64,000 nucleotides of DNA, taken from Serpula lacrymans var. lacrymans S7.9. Its lineage: Eukaryota > Basidiomycota > Agaricomycetes > Boletales > Serpulaceae. The stretch spans positions 310,001 to 374,000 of the forward strand of contig NW_006763292.1 in assembly GCF_000218685.1 (NCBI RefSeq). Direction: 5' to 3'. This document shows, piece by piece, positions 32,942 to 44,519 of the stretch. The notes below the pieces were generated by a model. The model was not told where the DNA came from and made no database searches. It saw only the letters and a list, made by a program, of their open reading frames with translations. Positions within the stretch are counted from its first letter, which is position 1; every line of letters starts with the position of its first letter. The translations under genes were made by a program, and so were the position numbers.

Positions 32942-33637
32942 GATCAATGAATCTGAACAGAATAAAGCACGGCAGGCCAGCACTCACTGCATGGGCTCTA
33001 AAGCACATTGTGGGGATTGTTCGGCCTTCAAGGGAGAGCCAGTTGAAATTGTTTGGTGCAATGGGGTTTCTCGACATTAGACATATATGTACAGAGCAAT
33101 TAGGGGCACGGTTTACAATGTACCACTGCGATTTGTCTAATTTTTTTTCACCAAGTCCCATGCCGACTATGGCGCTGCCTGCCGCCCAAAGTCGTTCATG
33201 CCGTCTCATGCCATCTCAGACTTGATGTTCAATGACTCGGATCAACCTCAATATACACCGAACAGCACCCTCCTGCACGCCACCCTTACTTTGGACAAGA
33301 CTAGTACGAGCCTAATATACACTTATCATACCTTCACCAATTTCCAGATGGGTCTTCTGCCGCCCGTTCCTTAAGCCTCTTTCCTTAATCCCTACCTACC
33401 TTGTATCTACTTCAATATACTACCACGTTCCAGGGCTTAAAAAATTCTTTCGTGCTGGTATATCTTCAACTGTAGATGAATGAATATTCTACTTTTCTTC
33501 CAAGGTGAAGATCCTTTTGTCGATATATATAGGATTCAAGAAGTTGAAGATATATGTGTAATGCACTAGATATTGATCATCGAAGTCATGATAAACTATC
33601 AAATGGTTCTTCACTTTATCAGCATACCACTCCTAAG
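32942..33637. other. Unassigned region between Plavaka remnant and KH gene
   Basis: A 92-codon frame at 32947-33222 has no recognised motif. The remainder is the likely 3' untranslated and terminator side of the KH gene on the minus strand. Confidence 0.4.
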
Positions 33638-36600
33638 TCATAATCGTAAACTAGAGATCACTCTCGACACCTCATCAACAGATTCGTCGTCTCGCGAACG
33701 ACCTGCACGAGACGGCCTCGATGGAACATAAACACTAGGAAATGATGGTGCGGTCGCTGACGTTGGACTGGAGTTGCCACCTGTCCCTCCTGTTGACGTC
33801 GCCGGGGAATCAGGAGGAGGAAGTCGACTCGATGCCTCATTTATGCGGGATAACGAATATGTCAAATCAAGTGATTGTGCACGATTCTGGAGAGATCGAG
33901 GCTTTAACATTTGTCCTTTGAGCTTCGACTCCAGCAAGGAATCAGATCCACGTTTGAAAGCATCGTCAGTGTGCCTTGCACGTGCAGGGATTCCCGATCC
34001 CTTCATAGCATTTAATAAACATAAGTGGCTGCACGAGACGACCTCGAACTTACAATTGGAGACAACTGTTTGTTCCAATAATCTAGGCCACTATTGTGCA
34101 CATAACTTGCTTGTGTCTCTTCATGATCTTCGACGTCGAAGATATACGGAGGGGAGTTAAACAGTGCCTTTACATCAGGCGATGAACTGGCAAGTCGGAG
34201 ACGGCGTTCGCGAAATCCCTCAGGTTTCGATAGCTCAACAGATTCTGAAACATTTAATGACTACCGTTACAATTGGGGAATAGTTCATGAATGAAACTGA
34301 CCGTGTCTCCTAGCTGTGGAAAGAACCTTGCTGTCAAAGTGAGGAAAAGCCTCTGCAAAAGAATCTCCTCCTTTATGGCTAGGAGCAGTCGATGACGGAT
34401 AGACATGAATCTTATTGTTCAGCAAAAACTGCTCCAACATCTCCCGCGCCGCTGTGAGAAAGTCGGTATTACTTCGCTGACAACGGAACTTGAAGGTACA
34501 ATCGGAGGATGCTTCGCTACCGGAAGACCCTACGCCGTTACTGATAATGTTTTGGAGGGTAGGTGTGATAGATACTTGAAGTTCACTTTTAACACGTTCC
34601 ACGAAGGCCGCGAAATCAGCAGATGCACACAGCGCGAGGATATCAGCGCTGGGAGGTACACTGAGGTCAGCTTCGAAAGGTACGTATTCCTGAGTAAGGG
34701 TTAATGAGTGTCCCTGTCACCTGAAGAACGGTGTTTCCTACCAGTAACATAGTAACTGCTATTTGAACCTGATTTTCAGGACCAAATACAGTTACGACGT
34801 CAGAAGCAGTCTCTTTATCAGGGAATCGGACTCGAGAGTTGGTCTTCGATTCGATGTCATGAATAAAAATAGCCTTCTCGCCCAATAAGATTCGATGATA
34901 CCGGCGTGGAATTGACACCGTTTCGTTGACATAATCCTTATCCTGCAAGTATGTCAAGCCCATGTGTCTCATCCGTGAAGTAGTATTACCTTAGGATTTA
35001 CGATTTCCATAACAGATTGCTTCAAGTTGTCCAAGTTGGTAGAGTTTTTGGATGGAGTCCTTGCCACCACGTTATCTTCGTTATCATGATAGCCTCCCAG
35101 AGCGGCAAACTCTTCGGCATTCGAAAATTTCACGTAGACTCCATACTTCTTCATAATGCGTTGTATGTTACGCCCCCCTATTCCGATTATCCGTTTATGA
35201 TAGGCCTCCGGGACGTGAAAGGAAATCTCTGCAGGAAGCTCTTCTTGGAGCAAGGATAATCCTTGCAAAACAGACGAGTCATTGCCTGCAATATCAATGA
35301 GGAAATTGTGGTCATTAAAGGTCTCGAACTTGATTTTGACGTTAGAAGCCTGCATTATCTTATTAATTTTACCGTTCTTCTTCCCGCTGATGAATTCCCG
35401 ATGTTCATTAGCGAGTTCGATTTGGAATCGAATTTCGTGATGAAAAGCCTGTTACGACATGAGAAGAACACTGACATTGGTAAAGAAGGATCTACCTTGA
35501 TAACATCAAGATCAAGAATCATGGTGACAGCCGCACGAACTTCATACTCGAGACCGTGCATCTCAAAACACATGCTCTTGAAGACAATCTCTGCTCCAGT
35601 TGTGATAGATATCTGTTTGAGAAGGGTGTTGACTTGCGAGGCATTGAGCGTTGTTGGTGGCAGTAGCGCATTGAACTGAATGGGCAACAGCCAGAAAGAC
35701 GCAACATAATACTGGCAAGCCTAGGTAGAAACTATTACCACCCGAGTGATATCATAGAACCAGATGGCACCTACTAAATGCATGATCGAGCGTATAGTTC
35801 GCTGAACATTCACTCTTTGATCACCATAAACTGTAATTAGGCTGTTTGAACTACCGATGGGCGGAAGTTCGACATGACTCGCGTTGTCACTCATTATAGA
35901 CTTCAGATCCTCAGCGTGCTCCAAGATCATCCAGTCTAATTTTCGGGGTAAAATAGCGCTGTCTCTGGATACAACGGATTTGCTCTACGAGTATGAACAT
36001 CAGATACGAACAAATGCTTAGATCATCAAACCGAACCTTATTGGCTGAGAGTTGGAGTAACATGTCCCGCGCCCTTTGGACACCAAAAAATTCCCCGGTA
36101 ACCCAGATGATGTGTCTAGCGGAGGCTCCAGGTTTCTCGTTTTCGGAGCCAACTAGACCTTGTAAGGGAGACGGTAAATATATATTTGTCGCCGTTTCTT
36201 CTTGAATTGATTGAAGTATGCTACGCTTTCGACCAGCTATAATAGCATGTAATTTATGATCGATTTCGCATAGTTCTGCGTGGAGTCCATTCTATATCGT
36301 CATTAGTGTTACACTTGAACTCCACTGCTCAGGACACTTACCAGCTCGTCGAGCATGACCAGTAGCCGGACACGAGCCAGCTCAACGGCGTCACCTTGCC
36401 CCGTGACTACAAGCTCACAAACGCGTTCAGTGTCTAAGCCGGACCACCCTGAGCTAGTATTTATACCATCTGGAGGCGCTTTGTTTGAAAGTGAGAGGGG
36501 ACTATTAACAACTGCGATGTGTGCCATGGTTTGCGAGGCAATTTCGTCAAGCCTCCGCCGTACGTCAGGCTTCAGGACAGGTTTTGAAGATGGAGAATCA

Positions 36601-37033
36601 AGTATATCTGAACGCGGGACCTTGATTGCAGCGCGATGCTGAATAAGACGTGAAAATATATCTTGAAGGGGGGAAAGAAGGTACAAACGTGAAGAGGACA
36701 ATCTTTGAGAATCATACCACGAGCCATCATGACTTGTTGATATAATCCAGTGATATAAAAATTCCATCCCCTTCCTTGATCTACCATGAAAGATGAAGCA
36801 TGACAACCATGGACAGACATAGCCATGACGGTCAGCTTGTGTATAGATTCACTGTCAGAAGAAGCATCTGGAACTGCATTAACATGATTTTCTTGTATTT
36901 GATGTTCTTTATGCATTGCTGTCAAAGATTCGGACTGAGGAAAACGAAAGTCGCCTCCGTGCAGATCAAAGCTTAAAGAGGAGTAGTGTCGCATCCTGCG
37001 AGGATGCGTGAAGGAAGTAGAGTAAACATCCAT
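33638..37033 (-). CDS. Multi-KH-domain RNA-binding protein
   Basis: An intact spliced gene of roughly 950 residues; the start MDVYSTSFTHPRRMRHYSS at 37033 is preferred over an ATG 11 codons upstream. KH signatures with GxxG-type loops appear in order: DHKLHAIIAGRKRSILQSIQ, REFISGKKNGKINKIMQ, YHKRIIGIGGRNIQRIMKKY and YHRILLGEKAIFIHDIESKT. At least four KH domains are seen, plus degenerate ones towards the N-terminus (LITVYGDQRVNVQRTIRSIM). The C-terminus is Ser/Pro-rich and ends EVSRVISSLRL. Splice sites are clear, for example an intron at 33975-34053 (GTAAG..AAG). The arrangement is that of vigilin/Scp160-like proteins, which bind mRNA and ribosomes in the cytoplasm. No inactivating change was found despite transposons on both sides. 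Confidence 0.92.
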
Positions 37034-38103
37034 TTTGGAAGGGAAGAGGGTAGTGGATAGAAACAAGATGAAAAGTCAGCGGTGTGATAAAGATCAGGGG
37101 TATGGAGCGGATAGGGGGTATGAGTATGGTATGGGTATTGAAATATTGCGAGACCACTGGTTTGTTAGCATGAAAATGCAGTGCAGTAACCCGTGGGACT
37201 ATGCCCTCCTATTTCGGGACTCGCCGTATAGACCTTACACTTCACAGTGAGGATGATTTCGTCGTCCTAAAATGATATAGAAAATTATAAGTAAAGCATT
37301 AAATTTAGCATCAGCACTTCGGAAAGAAAGAATGTTGAGCGACATCTAAATACTAATTCAAACATCAAATTTTCATGGAAATTCCATGGTTATTGAGGAG
37401 CGGTCGGCGTACAGTCACTTCAAATTGTTTCAAATTCGACTAGCTCCACATAATTTCATATTTTAAGGAATATAACTGCAAAACCAAATTATCTTAGTTT
37501 CTATTTTATTTTCCGATATTCAAGTTGGAAAAGTAGGTATTTTAATGGCCGTTTAAGAAAGGGCCAAAATAAGATATTTTGAACGCATCACCCACTCGAG
37601 GACCCTTGATAATTCCTATGGAACCTTGATTTGTTGCTTTGGATTTTTGTCCGGACACGACCTCCAGAAACCCTCTAGAAATTGAACAAAAATAGTGAAA
37701 TCCAATTTACTCTTTAATGAAGCCATCAATGACAACTGTTGATCCTTTCAAGTTGATTGGAATTTGCATCCAATTGCCAGCTCTGAGACTAACAACAAGA
37801 GTCCAATGATAGGTGGGAATGCTATCATAAAATCTCTAATAACTGTTTCCTTCAGGATATACATCTAATTGGACAAGCTACACTTGGTGTCTATGGCTAA
37901 TCAAAGAGACGAGAACCATTGATCAAGAACTGCTATCTTCTGATCTGTCATCAGCAACAGCACCACATTCTTCACAACAGAGTCAAAACCCCTTCAAACA
38001 TGAGTCCTTTGCAAGACCCTGATCTAGGGGACCTTTTTTTTGATGCTTCGTGAGATTGTAGCTGATGACATTACTCACAATGGTTATGGGCTTCTTCCAG
38101 ATG
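37034..38103. other. Upstream region of the KH gene, otherwise unassigned
   Basis: AT-rich sequence with no supported gene. The first few hundred bases should hold the KH gene promoter. A 71-codon plus-strand frame at 37035 is antisense to the KH 5' end and is discounted. Confidence 0.5.
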
Positions 38104-38108
38104 AGAGG

Positions 38109-38178
38109 TGACAAAACCAGATAAACCCGGTCTCTGCCGAAGCAGCCATTGTTCTCCAAGAACAATGGTGACTCCATG
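38109..38178 (+). repeat. 5' LTR tip of the palindromic element
   Basis: TGACAAAACCAGATAAACCC to TGGAGTCATTAT in plus orientation, with a shortened middle compared with other LTRs. It is joined directly to the inverted LTR of the left arm (TAATAAAACTAAGTG). Confidence 0.85.
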
Positions 38179-40705
38179 GAGTCATTATTAATAAAACTAA
38201 GTGCAACTCAGCCGCTGCCCAAGAGGCTATAGAAACAACTTTGTAATTTACCTAAGTGAAACTACAATAGATGTTAGTTTAAGGTGATCTCTAATAAATG
38301 TAATGTAACATACCTCAGCCGCTGCCTGAGAGGCTATAGAAACGACCGAGGTATTCCTATACTAAACCCCCTACTACTTATAGTCGGAGGTGCTACTCGC
38401 TACAGTATAATGACTCCTAGGAGTACAATTGTGCTCCTAGGAGAACAATGGTTACTCCATGGAGTGGTGGCTATGCTCCATGGAGAACAATGGCTGCTTT
38501 GGCAGAGACCGGGTTTATCCGGTTTTACTCCCACTCGAGTGCAACTGTAGTCTCATAGCTTTAGAGAATTTCCAGTGTTTTTTGTGAGTGAGGGGTTTAG
38601 TGAGAATGTCTGCAACCATATCTCCTGTAGGAACGTATCTGATTACTGCCTCTCCCTTTGATACTAAGTCATCTCGGATAAAATGATATTTCCGTTGAAT
38701 GTGTTTTGTGCGAGCACGGAACTGTGGATCTCGTGTACGAATGATAGTTGCTTGATTGTCACAGTGCAATGTTGTAGGTCCATTTTGAGCATGTCCAATT
38801 TCTTCAAAAAATGTCCAAAGCCATGCAAGGTGTTGTCCAGCATTGCTCAATCCAATGTACTCTGACTCCGTGGAGGATAAAGCTACCATGCTTTGTCTTT
38901 TGCTTGTCCAGGAGATTGCTCCTTGGATGGTGATAAAGACAAACCCTGATGTTGATCGAGATGTGTCTGGGTCTCCAGACCAATCTGCATCTGATTATCC
39001 ATAGAAATCCATGTCCATAGAGACATCTGTGCCATCATATTGTAGTTCCATATCCCTGGTTGCTTTCAGATATCGGAGGACACATTTTGCAGCTTCCCAG
39101 TGATGGCTCCTTGGAGCTGAGCTATGTCTGCTTAGTATTCCAACAACGTAGGCAATGTCTGGGCAGGTTCCGAGCATGACATACATGAGGGAGCCTACAA
39201 TTGAGAGGTATGACACTTGGCGCCCTTCAATATGCATCTCATGTTGCACAATATCTTCCCCTGGAGCGTTTGCGAGGAGTTTTGATCCATGGGCCATTGG
39301 TGTCCATACTGGTTTGCAGTTCTTTATTCCAGTACGCTCCAGGACTGTGCCAATGTATTGGTGTTGCAATAGGGATATTGTTTTGTTTGAACGATCACGT
39401 TGGATTTCTATTCTGAGGATGTATTTTGCTTCTCCAAGGTCCCGCATTTTGAATATGGATTCGAGTTTGGCTTTTGTGATATCCATGAATTTTCGGGATG
39501 AAGCTCCTAGGAGGAGGTCATCTACATAGGCAACAACAAAGCATATTTGTTTGTTTTCCCGGAATACATAGAGACATGTTTCTGCATTTAGTCTTGTGAA
39601 ACCGAGCTCCTGGAGCTTGCGATCAAAAGTTTTGTTCCATGTACAACCAGCTTGTTTTAACCTGTAGATGGATTTCTTCAATCTCCAGCAGTATCCAGGT
39701 TGGATAGGAACACCCCTTGGAGGAAGCATGTACAGTTTTTCTTCAAGTTCTCCATTGAGATAAGCTGTGGATACGTCCATTTGATCAAGTTCTAGGTCGT
39801 ACTTTGCTGCCAGGGCTAGAATAATTCAGATTGACTCTAAGTTTGCAACCGGAGCAAAAACCTCCTGGTAATCAATCCCCTCCCTTTGAGTAAAACCTCG
39901 TGCAACAATCCGGAGTTTGTATCTCTTAATGTTTCCGTTTCGATCAAACTTGATCCGGAACACAGGTTTTGATGTGATGGGTTTTACTCCCTTCGGAAGT
40001 GGAACAGTGTCATATACTGCATTAGTATTGAGACTTAGGAGTTCCTCCTCCAAGGCAGACTTCCATAATTCTCCATCCGGACGTGATAAGGCTTCCTTTA
40101 GTGTACTTGGAAGGTCTGTGTTAGATGGACCGGTACTTGCTATTCCAGCAAAGAATGTCTCCTCCGTATCAGATGTTTCTTCATGAACCTCAGGAGTGTT
40201 AGGTTTCTCCATGGAGTTGTCATGCTGCTCTTTTCAAGACTGTTCCTCATCTAGAGTCCTTTGATAATCTTGGTTTTTGTCTGCAGGACGGGTCTGGCGA
40301 CTGCTTCTGCATACTCCTGGGACTTCAGCAGGCATGACTGCTCTTTTAGGAACTTGTGCAGGTGCTCCAGGGAGTAGATGCATTTGTGTATTTGTTGCCC
40401 CACTCACTCCTGAAGGTGTTGGATCACTCTTCAGAGGTGTTGTATGCCTTCCAGAAGCTGATCCAATGGACAGGCTGTCTAGCTGTATTCGGACTTTTTC
40501 CACATCAGCTGGCTGTATGTTGAGGGGCTATCCTCCCACTGACTGTAACTCTACTTTGGCTTTCCATTCTGAAGATGGCCAGTGTTCATGTCTTGGTTGT
40601 AGAGACTGTTGTGGAGGGTATCTTAGCTGATTAGGTGCTCCCACTGCTCTTGGAACGTCTCCACGGAGGTATTGCCCCACTGCTCTCGGAACATCTTCAT
40701 GCTGA
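38179..40705 (-). repeat. Left arm: inverted copia RT-RNase H and 3' LTR
   Basis: Minus-strand LTR to about 38526 (with a duplicated U5 block), then RNase H, RT and the linker, up to the CAGCATGAAGATGTTCCGAG point. RT motifs and all stops are as in copy 1 (YVDDLLLGA; TGA in SI*IILALA; TAA before SDADWSGD). Confidence 0.93.
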
Positions 40706-41511
40706 TATGGTTCCATTTGTAATTCATTTGGATCTCGGATCCAAGGGTCAGGATCATCCTCCTCCAATGTTTTTTGGTCTGGATAGTGAGCATTCTCTGG
40801 AATGAGTCCCTCCCACTGATCTGTGCTAGTATCTGTGTTCCAGGGAGCAGTGTCGTCCTTTTGTACCTTTCTGGATTCATTGAATATGACATGCCGACTG
40901 GAAAACACAGTTCATTTTTCAGTGTCTAGGAGTTTGTAGGCTTGCTTTCCATGTGTGTAGCCAATCATTATGGCTTTGATATCCCTGTTTTGGACAATTT
41001 GTGGACAGAGATGAGTGCTAACATGAAGTTTGGCACAAGTAAGACATTTGACAGTGCAATATTGTAGTCCTTTTTGCCAATAGTTGCTTGTAGGATTACT
41101 GTTCCATCGCCAATGGCATTTACAGAGGATTCATCCCCAAAACTGATTGTCCTCGGAGGATACAGAACATGGTATGTTCCTGGCTCAAACCAGGAGCGGT
41201 GAGGGACCATGTGGGATGTTGCTCCGGAGTTAATAATAATCGTTGTGTTGGTCTTATCAGGTTCCGACACAAGGTAAGCTTGAATGTGTTTAGCAAGTGG
41301 CTTGGAAATATGTACATGTTCCAATGCAATATGACTTTGTTCCTCCTCGGAGTCAGATCCAGATGATTGCTCCGCTGTATTTGCCTTTTCCTTCTCTTTT
41401 CCTTTATCCTTGTGTCTTTCCTTTCCCTTCTTCTTTTGACCTTTTTCAGCTGACTGAAGTGTTCGACACTCCGAGGTGTTGTGTGATTTGGCTTTGTGGA
41501 AGTTACACCAT
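40706..41511 (-). pseudogene. Spacer: copia gag knuckle, protease and deletion joint
   Basis: A single-copy centre of the palindrome, on the minus strand. It holds the CNFHKAKSHNTSEC knuckle, the Lys-rich linker, the protease with INSGATSHM (Asp to Asn), the same post-protease end KLSKTGISKP, and the following linker with FSSRHVIFNESR. The gag N-terminal half present in copy 1 is absent. Confidence 0.9.
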
Positions 41512-44028
41512 TCAGCATGAAGATGTTCCGAGAGCAGTGGGGCAATACCTCCGTGGAGACGTTCCAAGAGCAGTGGGAGCACCTAATCAGCTAAGATACC
41601 CTCCACAACAGTCTCTACAACCAAGACATGAACACTGGCCATCTTCAGAATGGAAAGCCAAAGTAGAGTTACAGTCAGTGGGAGGATAGCCCCTCAACAT
41701 ACAGCCAGCTGATGTGGAAAAAGTCCGAATACAGCTAGACAGCCTGTCCATTGGATCAGCTTCTGGAAGGCATACAACACCTCTGAAGAGTGATCCAACA
41801 CCTTCAGGAGTGAGTGGGGCAACAAATACACAAATGCATCTACTCCCTGGAGCACCTGCACAAGTTCCTAAAAGAGCAGTCATGCCTGCTGAAGTCCCAG
41901 GAGTATGCAGAAGCAGTCGCCAGACCCGTCCTGCAGACAAAAACCAAGATTATCAAAGGACTCTAGATGAGGAACAGTCTTGAAAAGAGCAGCATGACAA
42001 CTCCATGGAGAAACCTAACACTCCTGAGGTTCATGAAGAAACATCTGATACGGAGGAGACATTCTTTGCTGGAATAGCAAGTACCGGTCCATCTAACACA
42101 GACCTTCCAAGTACACTAAAGGAAGCCTTATCACGTCCGGATGGAGAATTATGGAAGTCTGCCTTGGAGGAGGAACTCCTAAGTCTCAATACTAATGCAG
42201 TATATGACACTGTTCCACTTCCGAAGGGAGTAAAACCCATCACATCAAAACCTGTGTTCCGGATCAAGTTTGATCGAAACGGAAACATTAAGAGATACAA
42301 ACTCCGGATTGTTGCACGAGGTTTTACTCAAAGGGAGGGGATTGATTACCAGGAGGTTTTTGCTCCGGTTGCAAACTTAGAGTCAATCTGAATTATTCTA
42401 GCCCTGGCAGCAAAGTACGACCTAGAACTTGATCAAATGGACGTATCCACAGCTTATCTCAATGGAGAACTTGAAGAAAAACTGTACATGCTTCCTCCAA
42501 GGGGTGTTCCTATCCAACCTGGATACTGCTGGAGATTGAAGAAATCCATCTACAGGTTAAAACAAGCTGGTTGTACATGGAACAAAACTTTTGATCGCAA
42601 GCTCCAGGAGCTCGGTTTCACAAGACTAAATGCAGAAACATGTCTCTATGTATTCCGGGAAAACAAACAAATATGCTTTGTTGTTGCCTATGTAGATGAC
42701 CTCCTCCTAGGAGCTTCATCCCGAAAATTCATGGATATCACAAAAGCCAAACTCGAATCCATATTCAAAATGCGGGACCTTGGAGAAGCAAAATACATCC
42801 TCAGAATAGAAATCCAACGTGATCGTTCAAACAAAACAATATCCCTATTGCAACACCAATACATTGGCACAGTCCTGGAGCGTACTGGAATAAAGAACTG
42901 CAAACCAGTATGGACACCAATGGCCCATGGATCAAAACTCCTCGCAAACGCTCCAGGGGAAGATATTGTGCAACATGAGATGCATATTGAAGGGCGCCAA
43001 GTGTCATACCTCTCAATTGTAGGCTCCCTCATGTATGTCATGCTCGGAACCTGCCCAGACATTGCCTACGTTGTTGGAATACTAAGCAGACATAGCTCAG
43101 CTCCAAGGAGCCATCACTGGGAAGCTGCAAAATGTGTCCTCCGATATCTGAAAGCAACCAGGGATATGGAACTACAATATGATGGCACAGATGTCTCTAT
43201 GGACATGGATTTCTATGGATAATCAGATGCAGATTGGTCTGGAGACCCAGACACATCTCGATCAACATCAGGGTTTGTCTTTATCACCATCCAAGGAGCA
43301 ATCTCCTGGACAAGCAAAAGACAAAGCATGGTAGCTTTATCCTCCACGGAGTCAGAGTACATTGGATTGAGCAATGCTGGACAACACCTTGCATGGCTTT
43401 GGACATTTTTTGAAGAAATTGGACATGCTCAAAATGGACCTACAACATTGCACTGTGACAATCAAGCAACTATCATTCGTACACGAGATCCACAGTTCCG
43501 TGCTCGCACAAAACACATTCAACGGAAATATCATTTTATCCGAGATGACTTAGTATCAAAGGGAGAGGCAGTAATCAGATACGTTCCTACAGGAGATATG
43601 GTTGCAGACATTCTCACTAAACCCCTCACTCACAAAAAACACTGGAAATTCTCTAAAGCTATGAGACTACAGTTGCACTCGAGTGGGAGTAAAACCGGAT
43701 AAACCCGGTCTCTGCCAAAGCAGCCATTGTTCTCCATGGAGCATAGCCACCACTCCATGGAGTAACCATTGTTCTCCTAGGAGCACAATTGTACTCCTAG
43801 GAGTCATTATACTGTAGCGAGTAGCACCTCCGACTATAAGTAGTAGGGGGTTTAGTATAGGAATACCTCGGTCGTTTCTATAGCCTCTCAGGCAGCGGCT
43901 GAGGTATGTTACATTACATTTATTAGAGATCACCTTAAACTAACATCTATTGTAGTTTCACTTAGGTAAATTACAAAGTTGTTTCTATAGCCTCTTGGGC
44001 AGCGGCTGAGTTTCACATAGTTTTATTA
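41512..44028 (+). repeat. Right arm: copia RT-RNase H and 3' LTR
   Basis: It begins CAGCATGAAGATGTTCCGAG at 41513 (one base of shared sequence at the junction) and runs through the linker, RT (42005-43222), RNase H (43328-43702) and the LTR to 44028. It starts inside the linker, so the arm has no gag, protease or integrase of its own. Confidence 0.93.
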
Positions 44029-44033
44029 AGAGG

Positions 44034-44519
44034 GACGGTCTAGATGATGAACCCATGTTTGAGGTATTGCAAGCTAGCTGGCAACGTACAAAAGAGATTT
44101 ATGTATCACTGTCTGATAGCATTTGGGCTGAACAGGCAAAACTCTGGTGCCAAGTGCACTGCTTACTCATCATTTCTGAAGGTACTTCACACTCGATGCA
44201 GATTAATTGATACATGCATGATGATGCCCTCCTGGATCTTTATGACTATCCTTAGTTTAGTACTGGCTGTCTCAATTCTCATAGCCCTATTTTGCCTCAG
44301 CTATTCCGTCATCGCAAATCTTGTATTTTATGTGCTTCTAAGCTATTCTGCTGTCTCGTGTCATACAGTGCCCAAAGTATTCCGCTGTTGAAAAAGTGCA
44401 AACAGAGTGTCATAGTTTTGTGTTTGGTTCTATTGGAGTGCCTACGGGTTTGCATTCTTACATTCCAAGTTGTGACAATATAGGGTTGATATACTGGCAT
44501 TGAGATAGCAAGATGGTTT
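44034..44519. other. Unassigned stretch
   Basis: A 115-codon plus-strand frame at 44044-44388 is open but has no recognised motif and is hydrophobic and Cys-rich towards its end. I do not call it a gene. Confidence 0.35.

Larger units (their letters stand above)
38109..44028. mobile_element. Palindromic (fold-back) copia element, TSD AGAGG
   Basis: A 5,920-bp unit bounded by a perfect 5-bp duplication AGAGG (38104-38108 and 44029-44033). Its left end is a true LTR start (TGACAAAACC) and its right end a true LTR end (GTTTTATTA). Inside are a 70-bp LTR piece, a left arm (38179-40705), an 806-bp spacer (40706-41511) and a right arm (41512-44028) that is the reverse complement of the left. The arms' translations are identical over all RT and RNase H segments. 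Internal sequence equals copia copy 1, including its integrase deletion and stops. One cDNA with this structure must have integrated as a whole. Confidence 0.93.

Noticed and set aside
37035..37250. Plus-strand ORF upstream of the KH gene
   Set aside because: Antisense to the KH gene's 5' end and without features.
38109..44028. Two separate head-to-head copia insertions
   Set aside because: There is only one outer duplication (AGAGG) and no duplication or LTR start at the inner joints, so one composite insertion explains it better. An assembly artefact cannot be excluded without reads.
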